DNA of 6,560 nt from Anaerolineae bacterium (GTDB taxonomy: Bacteria > Chloroflexota > Anaerolineae > Aggregatilineales > Phototrophicaceae), in NCBI GenBank assembly GCA_019912905.1, contig JAIOHO010000688.1, forward strand, positions 1-6,560, written 5' to 3'. Positions 1 through 5,396 of this stretch are shown one piece after another (within the stretch, counting starts at the first letter, position 1; every line of letters begins with the position of its first letter). The notes below the pieces were generated by a model. The model was not told the DNA's origin, did no database searches, and saw only the letters and a program-made list of their open reading frames with translations. The translations under genes were made by a program, and so were the position numbers.

Positions 1-1
1 G

Positions 2-331
2 CGCTGCATTCGCACGGCCACCTATAAACTGATCGTCAATCTCGACCAGGATCTTGCCGTCAATGTGCCCAGTGATATTCAGAAAAGCCCGCTCTACCCG
101 CTGATGATCGAGCAGCTCATCGGCCATCGTCCGCACGTCGAACTGTATGATCTGGTGGCAGACCCGAAAGAGATGCATAACCTGGCCGGGGAGCCGGAAG
201 TCGCCGACATCGAGCGCGACCTCAAGCAGCGCCTGTACCGCTGGATGCAGGACACGGATGACCCGATCTTACAGGGGCCAGTGCCCTCTCCGTATTACCA
301 CGACGCACTGGCGCTGCTCAAAGACGCCTGA
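2..331 (+). CDS. Sulfatase-family hydrolase, C-terminal fragment (5' end outside window)
   Basis: Only the last 109 residues are present; the frame is open from base 2 to the TGA at 329-331. The fragment carries the usual C-terminal signature of type I sulfatases (alkaline-phosphatase-like fold): a strand reading TATYKLIVN (residues 5-13), then ELYDL (47-51) followed by DP (54-55) and NLAG (60-63), and an ending with GPVPSPYY. In these enzymes the L-Y-D-L..DP.E..NLA stretch lies near the end of the chain, and the active-site formylglycine (C/S-x-P-x-R) is several hundred residues upstream, so catalytic residues and substrate cannot be judged here. The family hydrolyses sulfate or phosphate esters, often of polysaccharides; that role is inferred from the family. 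The gene is followed by 180 bases before the next likely start, so co-transcription is uncertain. Family assignment is fairly sure; specificity is unknown. Confidence 0.8.
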   Translation, partial: RCIRTATYKLIVNLDQDLAVNVPSDIQKSPLYPLMIEQLIGHRPHVELYDLVADPKEMHNLAGEPEVADIERDLKQRLYRWMQDTDDPILQGPVPSPYYHDALALLKDA

Positions 332-363
332 CCGCCGTCACCCCATAGATCCCCTTTGAAAAG

Positions 364-381
364 GCCGACCTACCTGTCGGC
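364..381. repeat. Short inverted repeat downstream of the sulfatase gene
   Basis: GCCGAC at 364-369 pairs with GTCGGC at 376-381 around a 6-base loop. On the plus strand it is not followed by a T run, so it is a poor intrinsic terminator for the sulfatase gene. Read on the minus strand, the hairpin is followed by CTTTTC, which is the better terminator orientation, but no minus-strand gene to its right would need it. Role unclear. Confidence 0.3.
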
Positions 382-426
382 ACCATGTCTGCACGCCTCT
401 GCTCATCAGCCTCTAATGCCCCAAAA

Positions 427-479
427 CGCATCCGATGCGGTCGGCGCTGGCGTATTCATGGATGTATCCACTCATGGAT
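427..479. promoter_or_regulatory. Palindrome and direct repeats upstream of the DUF7282/SH3b gene
   Basis: In the 180-base gap ahead of the start at 512, CGCATC (427-432) and GATGCG (434-439) form a near-perfect palindrome around a single C. TCATGGAT occurs twice, at 456-463 and 472-479, with 16-base periodicity. A CGTAT sequence at 451-455 resembles the core seen ahead of two other plus-strand genes in this window. The position 30 to 85 bases before the start codon suits a promoter or operator, but no convincing -35/-10 pair is visible. The regulatory role is inference. Confidence 0.25.
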
Positions 480-500
480 CAAGACTTTTGGTGAGGAGAA

Positions 501-505
501 AAGGA
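501..505 (+). promoter_or_regulatory. Ribosome binding site that fixes the start at 512
   Basis: AAGGA lies 6 bases before the ATG at 512, with a further GAGGAG at 493-498. The site, together with the signal peptide that begins right at this ATG, argues against the in-frame TTG at 356, which has no purine-rich site ahead of it. Confidence 0.7.
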
Positions 506-511
506 AAGCTT

Positions 512-2248
512 ATGAAACGGATAAGCGTGTTGGTACTGGCTGCGCTGCTGCTGGCGCTGGTCATCCCCGCCGCCGCACAGGACATGATGACCCCTTCGGT
601 CACGGTCAGCGATCAGGTGTCGCTGGATGGCACGGTGCTGATCGACAGCGCCTACAGCGCAGGACCCGGCTGGGTCGTCATCCACATCGACAACGGCCAG
701 GGCGCACCCGGCCCGGTCATCGGCAATGCCGCCCTGAATCCCGGCGCCAATTATCGAATCAAGGTCGCTGTAGACACGGCCCAGGTCACACCCACCCTGT
801 TTGCCATGCTGCATACCGACACCGGTGAAGCGGGAGTCTACGAATTCGGCACGGTGGAAGGCGCGGATGGTCCGGTGCGCGATGCCGCCGGAAACGTGAT
901 CACGCCATCGTTTAAGGTCGATCTGATCGCGGCCCACGACCAGATGGTGAGCGACACTACCGTGACCATCGCCTCGGTGGTGGCCCAGGTCGATGGCTGG
1001 CTGGTCGTGCATCAGAGCGTCGATGGCGCGCCGGGACCAGTAGCCGGTTACACTCAGGTGAAGGCCGGGCAGAATCATGACGTCGTCGTCACGCTGGATA
1101 TGAACACGCCGACATCGGTGCTGTACCCCATGCTGCACGTCGATACCGGCACGGCAGGCACCTATGAATTCGGCACCGTGCAGGGAGCGGATGGCCCGGT
1201 CAACGTCAATGGCCGCGTGGCCGTGCTGCCCATCTGGACCGTAGCGCATGTCCGCATGGCCGATCAGATTGCCGTGCACGGCGACAGCATGCCCGCAATG
1301 GACATGGCCCCGGTCGTCCTAGCGCAGTCCGTGCTGGCGGAGGTCGATGGCTGGCTGGTGATCCATACCGGCACCAGCGAGGGTCCTGGCCCGGTGGCAG
1401 GCTTTGCGCCAGTCCAGGCAGGCACCAATCTGAACGTCGAGGTGACGCTGGATCAGACCGCGCCGAGCGCCATCCTCTGGCCCATGCTGCATGTCGATAC
1501 CGGCGAGGCCGGAGTCTATGAATTTGGCACGGTCGAGGGTGCCGACGGCCCGGTGATGGTCGCGGGTAATGTCGTGACCTTCCCGATCAACGCCGCGCCT
1601 TCCATCATTTACGAGGGCACACTGGATGCCGACTCGCTGACCGTCACAGCAGCGCTCATCGACGCCCCCGGCTGGCTGGCGATCCATGCCAACAACAACG
1701 GCGCGCCTGGCCCGGTCATCGGGACCGCACCCCTGCGTCCGGGACAGAACACGGGCATCCGCGTTTCGCTGGACCCGGCGGCAGCAGGCACGCAGGTTTT
1801 TCCGATGCTGCATTACGACACCAATGAGGCCGGAGTCTATGAATTTGGCACGGTGGATGGTGCCGATGGCCCGGTGATGGTTAATGGAGCCGTGGTGGTT
1901 GGACCATTGGCCCTCGAAGCGCTGGCCGGAAGCGAAAGCACCGACACCACCATGACTGAAACGATGGCAGGCTGCACCATCAGCGGCGCGAACGTCAACC
2001 TGCGCAGTGGGCCGGGCACCAATTTCAGCATCGCGAGCCAACTGACCGCCGGGAATTCGATGACCGTCGTCGGTCAGACCCAGGGCGCGGATGGTTTCAT
2101 CTGGTGGAACCTGGAAAATGGTGCCTGGGTGCGCTCGGACGTGGTCGCCGAAGACGGGGACTGCGCCAGCATGCCCGGCGCACAGGCTCCTGCCGCGCCC
2201 GCAGATCAACCACCTGCTCCGGCAGCGACTCAGGAAGTCAGCAGCTAG
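512..2248 (+). CDS. Secreted protein with four DUF7282-like repeats and a C-terminal SH3b domain
   Basis: The protein has 578 residues. Residues 1-23 are a typical Sec signal peptide: a positive start (MKR), a Leu/Ala-rich core, and a likely cut after AAA or AAQ near residue 22-23. Four tandem units of about 107-117 residues follow (roughly 28-138, 139-246, 247-360, 361-467). Each has a G-W-x-x-x-H motif (W54, W163, W281, W388), a GPV(I/A)G turn, an L/V..G strand, and an MLHxDT motif (M99, M207, M324, M432) leading into YEFGTV and GADGPV. From memory this layout matches DUF7282, best known from archaeal surface proteins. Residues 487-551 form an SH3b domain (NLRSGPG at 495-501, WWNL, W539) flanked by C488 and C551, which could form a disulfide. 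The tail (552-578) is Ala/Pro-rich. No LPxTG motif or C-terminal membrane helix is seen, so the protein is probably released or wall-associated through SH3b. Function is unknown. Domain calls are firm; ligand and role are open. Confidence 0.88.
   Translation: MKRISVLVLAALLLALVIPAAAQDMMTPSVTVSDQVSLDGTVLIDSAYSAGPGWVVIHIDNGQGAPGPVIGNAALNPGANYRIKVAVDTAQVTPTLFAMLHTDTGEAGVYEFGTVEGADGPVRDAAGNVITPSFKVDLIAAHDQMVSDTTVTIASVVAQVDGWLVVHQSVDGAPGPVAGYTQVKAGQNHDVVVTLDMNTPTSVLYPMLHVDTGTAGTYEFGTVQGADGPVNVNGRVAVLPIWTVAHVRMADQIAVHGDSMPAMDMAPVVLAQSVLAEVDGWLVIHTGTSEGPGPVAGFAPVQAGTNLNVEVTLDQTAPSAILWPMLHVDTGEAGVYEFGTVEGADGPVMVAGNVVTFPINAAPSIIYEGTLDADSLTVTAALIDAPGWLAIHANNNGAPGPVIGTAPLRPGQNTGIRVSLDPAAAGTQVFPMLHYDTNEAGVYEFGTVDGADGPVMVNGAVVVGPLALEALAGSESTDTTMTETMAGCTISGANVNLRSGPGTNFSIASQLTAGNSMTVVGQTQGADGFIWWNLENGAWVRSDVVAEDGDCASMPGAQAPAAPADQPPAPAATQEVSS
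593..1912 (+). repeat. Four tandem DUF7282-like coding repeats
   Basis: Approximate units are 593-925, 926-1249, 1250-1591 and 1592-1912. The conserved tryptophans are spaced 109, 118 and 107 residues apart and the MLHxDT motifs 108, 117 and 108, showing a regular repeat with an insertion in unit 3 around its N-terminal strand (the GDSMPAMDMA stretch). Units 3 and 4 also share a perfect 29-base DNA match at 1505-1533 and 1826-1854; the next 30 bases differ at only 3 positions. Unit 1 encodes the same residues there with several synonymous changes. Confidence 0.85.
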
Positions 2249-2273
2249 AGCGTTTTCTTCGATACCAGGCATC

Positions 2274-2297
2274 AGGGGCGGGGCAACCCGCCTCTTT
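2274..2297 (+). terminator. Probable intrinsic terminator after the DUF7282/SH3b gene
   Basis: AGGGGCGGG (2274-2282) pairs with CCCGCCTCT (2287-2295), nine pairs including one G-U, closed by a GCAA loop of the GNRA type, and runs into a short TTT (2295-2297). It starts 26 bases after the stop codon at 2246-2248. The stem is strong and GC-rich, but the T run is short, so termination efficiency is uncertain. Confidence 0.5.
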
Positions 2298-2323
2298 GAG
2301 TCGCGCTCCTGGCGGGCGACTCA
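2297..2323. repeat. Second hairpin in the gap before rsmA
   Basis: TGAGTCGC (2297-2304) and GCGACTCA (2316-2323) form a perfect 8-base inverted repeat with an 11-base loop, directly abutting the preceding hairpin. No T run follows on the plus strand. It may be a second or back-up transcript end, an RNA-stabilising structure, or a protein-binding site. It lies upstream of the likely rsmA promoter. Confidence 0.4.
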
Positions 2324-2343
2324 GGATATTACTGGCGATGGCG

Positions 2344-2354
2344 TATGATATGAT
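2344..2354 (+). promoter_or_regulatory. Candidate -10 elements for rsmA
   Basis: Two overlapping TATGAT hexamers (2344-2349 and 2349-2354), each matching five of six bases of TATAAT, lie 36-46 bases ahead of the rsmA start. No good TTGACA-like -35 is found at 16-18 bases upstream. The placement just after two hairpins supports an independent promoter, but the call rests on the -10 alone. Confidence 0.35.
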
Positions 2355-2379
2355 GGGTTGTTAATCATCCACACCCAAT

Positions 2380-2384
2380 GGAGG
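2380..2384 (+). promoter_or_regulatory. Shine-Dalgarno that decides the rsmA start
   Basis: GGAGG sits 5 bases before the ATG at 2390. It overlaps the alternative in-frame ATG at 2378, which has no purine-rich site ahead of it, so translation should begin at 2390. Confidence 0.75.
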
Positions 2385-2389
2385 CCGAC

Positions 2390-3217
2390 ATGAACCCCAA
2401 AGCCCTGCTCGACCACCACGAAATTCAACCCCGAAAAAGCCTGGGACAGAATTTCCTGCATGACCCCGGTGTGCTGGAAAAAATCGTCGCCCTGGCCGAC
2501 GTCAGCCGTTCAGATACCGTGCTGGAAATCGGACCCGGCACCGGCGCGATGACCAGGGTGCTGGCCCGCGAAGCCAAACGCGTCATTGCGGTAGAACTCG
2601 ACGACCGCCTCAAACCGGTGCTCGACGACGAACTCAGCCCGTACCCGAATGTGTGGGTCATCTATCAGGACATCCTGACCGTCGATGTGGCCGCGCTGCT
2701 GCGCCCGGACGAATTTGTCGTCGTCGCCAACGTGCCCTACTATATCACCAGCGCCATCCTGCGCCATCTGCTGGAAGCGCCGCATCGACCGCGCCGCCTG
2801 GTGCTGACGGTGCAGCAGGAAGTGGCCGAACGGCTGGTGGCAGTGCCCAACGATATGAGCCTGCTGGCGGTCAGCGTGCAGTTCTTCGGCAGCGCGCGCA
2901 TCGTCCATCACATCAAACCCGCCGCCTTCTGGCCGCGCCCAGAGGTGGACAGCGCGGTGGTGCGCATCGACGTTTACGAACAGCCGCCGGTCGATGTGCC
3001 CGATGAAGCCATGTTCTTCCGGGTGGTGCGCGCCGGGTTCAGCCAGAAGCGCAAGCAGCTCAAAAACGCCCTCGGCGGCGGACTGGCCCTGGCCCATCAG
3101 CAGGCCGCGGAACTGATCGAGCAGGCCGGAATCGACCCGCGCCGCCGGGCAGAAACGCTGACGCTGGAAGAATGGGCGGCTCTGTCCCGTGTAGTTGCCG
3201 CCAACCCGGTAAAGTGA
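2390..3217 (+). CDS. rsmA: 16S rRNA (adenine(1518)-N6/adenine(1519)-N6)-dimethyltransferase RsmA (KsgA)
   Basis: The 275-residue protein is of normal length for the family. It transfers four methyl groups from S-adenosylmethionine to two adjacent adenines in helix 45 of 16S rRNA, a late step of small-subunit assembly; loss of this activity typically gives kasugamycin resistance. Visible motifs, in order: KSLGQNFL (16-23), the N-terminal signature; VLEIGPGTG (44-52), the SAM-binding glycine loop; E69 after strand 2, expected to hold the SAM ribose; QD (93-94); NVPYY (114-118), the catalytic motif IV around the target adenine, with Val where Leu or Ile is commoner; QQEVAERL (142-149); and FSQKRKQLKN (217-226) in the C-terminal domain. 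The chain ends with the usual R-AETLTLEEWAAL helix. The ATG at 2390 is chosen over 2378 because GGAGG would overlap the earlier codon. The gene appears to be transcribed on its own or as the first gene of the downstream pair. The assignment is secure. Confidence 0.97.
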   Translation: MNPKALLDHHEIQPRKSLGQNFLHDPGVLEKIVALADVSRSDTVLEIGPGTGAMTRVLAREAKRVIAVELDDRLKPVLDDELSPYPNVWVIYQDILTVDVAALLRPDEFVVVANVPYYITSAILRHLLEAPHRPRRLVLTVQQEVAERLVAVPNDMSLLAVSVQFFGSARIVHHIKPAAFWPRPEVDSAVVRIDVYEQPPVDVPDEAMFFRVVRAGFSQKRKQLKNALGGGLALAHQQAAELIEQAGIDPRRRAETLTLEEWAALSRVVAANPVK

Positions 3218-3242
3218 CGCAACCCAGGGGGTGAATCTGACG

Positions 3243-3248
3243 TATACT
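3243..3248 (+). promoter_or_regulatory. Candidate -10 element ahead of the membrane-protein pair
   Basis: TATACT, five of six matches to TATAAT, lies 110 bases ahead of the start at 3359 and 25 bases after the rsmA stop. No recognisable -35 lies at the normal distance. If used, it would leave a 5' untranslated leader of about 100 bases, in which I see no clear riboswitch or attenuator. Moderate to weak support. Confidence 0.35.
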
Positions 3249-3358
3249 AAGAATGAGTGAGCGCTGTACGCAGGCGGTGGTGGATTGCTGTGCCTTGGTC
3301 CCACTGTCTGCCCGGTTGTGCCCATCAAGCGTAATGAGTCACGATTTCGAGAGAACCT

Positions 3359-4108
3359 ATGCGGATTAGAAAACGCAATATTGCCTGGTTAAGTGCCCTG
3401 GCCGCATTGATCGGGGTCGCGTTTATTTCCGGGACCGTCACCGCCGAAGTGATGACCGTCCTGGTCGGGGTCTTCGCGGTGGCATTTGTCGCCTCGATGC
3501 TGGAATTTCAGCCTGCCCGCTGGCGCGAGACCATGGCGACATCGCCGCTGACCCGCCTGCGGATGAGCAACGACGCGCGGGAAGCGGCAGAACGCGCGCG
3601 CCGCCGTCTGGGAGGTTATGCGGCCACCAACCTGACCCTGCTGGACATCGGCCTGATCAGCTCGCAGGCCAGCCCGGAGGGGATGGTCATGCGCAAGAGC
3701 CGCACCATCTCCGGGGATGAGGATGGCGTGCGCCCGTTTATCTCGCTGCACGTGCCGCCGGGAGATGCCGACCGCAACGCCCTCGTCCGCTTCGAGATCA
3801 TCGACCAGAACGGCGAGCAGCGTTACGTCCACGAGATGCGCACCTACCTGCGCGATGGTGAAATGAACATCCTGGCCGATCATCATCTGCCGCTGCTCCA
3901 CAACCCTGGCGTGGGCCGCACGGGTGGCGAATGGGATCTGCGGGTGTCCGTCGATTCGACCTCGATTGCGATGCTGTCTTTCGCGGTATCGCCCTCCATC
4001 ATCCAGCGCGACCGGGAGATCGAGCGGCTGGCTGATCCACCTTCGGGCGAGATTCCGTTGAGCTTCGAGGACCTGATGCGCGGTCAGGAGAAGCAGAGCA
4101 AGGGCTAG
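3359..4108 (+). CDS. Two-helix membrane protein with soluble C-terminal domain, first of a paralogous pair; unknown function
   Basis: I do not recognise this 249-residue protein. It opens with a basic stretch (MRIRKR) and two hydrophobic segments (about 8-24 and 31-48) separated by a short turn, suggesting a membrane hairpin with both ends in the cytoplasm. An Arg/Ala-rich, probably helical linker (about 64-85) follows. The soluble domain (about 90-213) has alternating hydrophobic strands and the landmarks DIG (96-98), RPFISLHVP (125-133), RFEIID (144-149), VHE (157-159), and GEWDLRVSVDS (190-200). A charged tail containing IPLSFEDLM (232-240) ends the chain. The same landmarks occur in the same order in the next gene, so the two are diverged tandem paralogues. 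GAGAG at 3349-3353, 5 bases before the ATG, supports the start. Only 3 bases separate it from its partner, implying one transcript and possibly a shared complex. A beta-sandwich fold is a guess from strand pattern. Confidence 0.82.
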   Translation: MRIRKRNIAWLSALAALIGVAFISGTVTAEVMTVLVGVFAVAFVASMLEFQPARWRETMATSPLTRLRMSNDAREAAERARRRLGGYAATNLTLLDIGLISSQASPEGMVMRKSRTISGDEDGVRPFISLHVPPGDADRNALVRFEIIDQNGEQRYVHEMRTYLRDGEMNILADHHLPLLHNPGVGRTGGEWDLRVSVDSTSIAMLSFAVSPSIIQRDREIERLADPPSGEIPLSFEDLMRGQEKQSKG

Positions 4109-4111
4109 GTC

Positions 4112-4918
4112 ATGCGCAACAACCGCCGTTTTTCAGAAATCATGCTGGGCCTGTTTCTGCTGTTCCTGGGCGCGTCGGCGGTCATCGAAGATGGCAACAT
4201 CTTTATGACCTTCCTCGTGCTGGCGGGCATTTTTATGCTGGTGCGCCAGTTCGAAAGTGGACGCCGCACGCTGGGAGGCGGGGCAGCCCAGGCGCGAGAA
4301 ATCGATATGCCACCCGCACCCATCGAAGATCATGAGGAGGGCACCCACCGCCGCATCTACCGCAACGCGCTCGAAGCGGTCGAAGCCGCCGGGCATGACC
4401 CGGAAACGGTGCGAGTGCTGGCGACCGACATTGGCGTGATGGCCTTCAAAGGCGACCAGTATCCGGTGGTCTACCGCACGCGGGATATTCCCGACGATGT
4501 GGACTACATTCAGCCCTATGTTCAGCTCAGGCTGCCGACCAAAGCCGTGGGACGCATCCGCTTTGAACTGGTGGACGCCGACGGCCACGCCATTTTTATT
4601 CACGAGGAACATCATCAACTCGAACGCGGGCGCAATCTGATCACCCCGGCGGCACGGCTGCCGGTGCATGATGCCCATGTGATGGATGGCGATTGGGAAC
4701 TGCGCGTGAGCGCCGACGGCCTGCTGCTGGCGGTCCATCATTTTAGCTGGCTTGAAACGACCGCACGGGTCGTCCGCCGGCATCTCAGCGAAGATGGTGA
4801 GATCAGCAACGAACTGCGCGCGGCACTGGCTGAAAATCGCTTGCAGGAAGTCAGCCTCGACGACCTGCTGGCCTTTCAGGAGGATGAACCGGAGAGCGAA
4901 GCCGGGCAGCGCAGCTAA
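4112..4918 (+). CDS. Two-helix membrane protein with soluble C-terminal domain, second of a paralogous pair; unknown function
   Basis: The 268-residue product is not recognised but is clearly related to the protein encoded just upstream. Its basic start (MRNNRR) precedes two hydrophobic segments (about 10-25 and 30-45). A longer linker rich in Gly, Ala, Pro and acidic residues follows (about 50-78). The soluble domain (about 95-214) shows DIG (106-108), QPYVQLRLP (134-142), RFELVD (150-155), IHE (163-165), RNLI (174-177), LP (183-184) and GDWELRVSADG (193-203), matching the partner's landmarks. The tail has VSLDDLLAFQE (247-257) against the partner's IPLSFEDLMRGQE. There are several histidines in the 165-211 region (HEEHHQL and AVHHF), not conserved in the partner. 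AAGGG at 4100-4104, overlapping the end of the upstream gene, probably serves as ribosome binding site, making translational coupling likely. The TAA stop overlaps the stop of the convergent receiver gene. Confidence 0.82.
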   Translation: MRNNRRFSEIMLGLFLLFLGASAVIEDGNIFMTFLVLAGIFMLVRQFESGRRTLGGGAAQAREIDMPPAPIEDHEEGTHRRIYRNALEAVEAAGHDPETVRVLATDIGVMAFKGDQYPVVYRTRDIPDDVDYIQPYVQLRLPTKAVGRIRFELVDADGHAIFIHEEHHQLERGRNLITPAARLPVHDAHVMDGDWELRVSADGLLLAVHHFSWLETTARVVRRHLSEDGEISNELRAALAENRLQEVSLDDLLAFQEDEPESEAGQRS

Positions 4919-5274
4919 AGCCAGCGGCCAATCGTTTCGATCATTTCATGCGGCAGCGAGGGCTTATAGAGGACGCCATCCGCTCCGATCTGGCGGATAT
5001 ACTGAGGATTGCGGATCTTCGCCCCGGCACTGTGCATCACCACTGGAATACTGCTGATTTCCGGGTCATTCTTGATCCGCATACACACGTCACCACCGGT
5101 TAATCCCGGCATCATATCATCCAGAATCACGATATCGGGATGATGACTGTAGATCATTTGCAGACCATCGGAGCCGTTGGTGGCAACCAGAGTGTGATAA
5201 CCCGCCCGGCGTAAGATAATCTGTGTAATCTGTAGGAAACCTTCTTCATCATCAATGATAAGTACCGTGCGCAT
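4915..5274 (-). CDS. Single-domain response regulator (CheY-like receiver), canonical residues intact
   Basis: The 119-residue protein is a stand-alone receiver domain with no output domain. It has all phosphorylation residues: the acidic pair D8-D9, phosphoacceptor D52 in ILDDMMPG (50-57), the switch hydroxyl S82 (HSAG), and the invariant K104-P105. It should accept phosphate from a histidine kinase or phosphotransfer protein and act through protein-protein contacts; no kinase lies in the window. The ATG at 5274 is preferred because AAAAGG lies 6 bases upstream and the chain then begins MRTVLIIDDEE, the normal first strand; an in-frame ATG at 5310 would add 12 residues that do not belong to the fold. 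It aligns without gaps to the receiver encoded just upstream on this strand, about 36 of 119 residues identical by my count. The partner gene lies 122 bases away. Its stop overlaps the convergent neighbour by 4 bases. Confidence 0.93.
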   Translation of the reverse strand: MRTVLIIDDEEGFLQITQIILRRAGYHTLVATNGSDGLQMIYSHHPDIVILDDMMPGLTGGDVCMRIKNDPEISSIPVVMHSAGAKIRNPQYIRQIGADGVLYKPSLPHEMIETIGRWL

Positions 5275-5280
5275 AAGCTG

Positions 5281-5286
5281 CCTTTT
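5281..5286 (-). promoter_or_regulatory. Ribosome binding site for the canonical receiver
   Basis: On the minus strand AAAAGG lies 6 bases before the ATG at 5274-5272. This favours that start over the in-frame ATG at 5310. Confidence 0.6.
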
Positions 5287-5324
5287 GACCGGAAAACAGA
5301 TGAAGTCCAAACCCTCGTTACTGT

Positions 5325-5357
5325 ATTGTACAGGGCTTCCGCTGGATCACCTGTTAA
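5325..5357 (-). promoter_or_regulatory. Weak promoter-like pair between the two receiver genes
   Basis: On the minus strand TTAACA (5357-5352; five of six matches to TTGACA) and TACAAT (5330-5325; four of six to TATAAT) are separated by 21 bases, longer than the usual 16-18. The 122-base gap leaves room for a promoter, but this spacing makes the call weak; read-through from the upstream receiver gene is equally possible. I see no convincing terminator in the gap. Confidence 0.2.
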
Positions 5358-5396
5358 AGTTAGGGGCCGACCGAATTATTTACACTTTTGGCAAAA

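Noticed and set aside
364..381. Terminator for the sulfatase gene
   Set aside because: The 6-pair hairpin has no T run on the plus strand; only the minus-strand reading gives one, and no gene there needs it, so it is listed only as an inverted repeat.
356..511. In-frame N-terminal extension of the secreted protein from a TTG at 356
   Set aside because: It has no ribosome binding site, its residues are not domain-like, and a textbook signal peptide and AAGGA site sit at the ATG at 512.
593..1912. CRISPR-like or transposon repeat
   Set aside because: The repeats are coding, about 320-350 bases long, in frame and protein-domain sized, with no spacers, terminal inverted repeats or transposase.
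1319..2272. Long minus-strand open frame opposite the secreted-protein gene (also 479-1279)
   Set aside because: The translations are rich in His, Arg, Asp and Gly with repeated motifs that simply mirror the plus-strand repeats. They show no recognisable domain, and the plus-strand gene is certain.
2378..2389. Earlier ATG for rsmA
   Set aside because: The GGAGG at 2380-2384 would lie within or just after that start codon; it is placed correctly for the ATG at 2390, and the extra four residues are not typical of the family.
2510..3328. Long minus-strand open frame opposite rsmA
   Set aside because: It lies almost wholly over a secure rsmA gene, has a low-complexity His/Gln/Arg-rich composition, and shows no family signature.
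5275..5310. Earlier ATG at 5310 for the canonical receiver
   Set aside because: It would add 12 residues before the first strand of the receiver fold; AAAAGG is properly spaced for the ATG at 5274.
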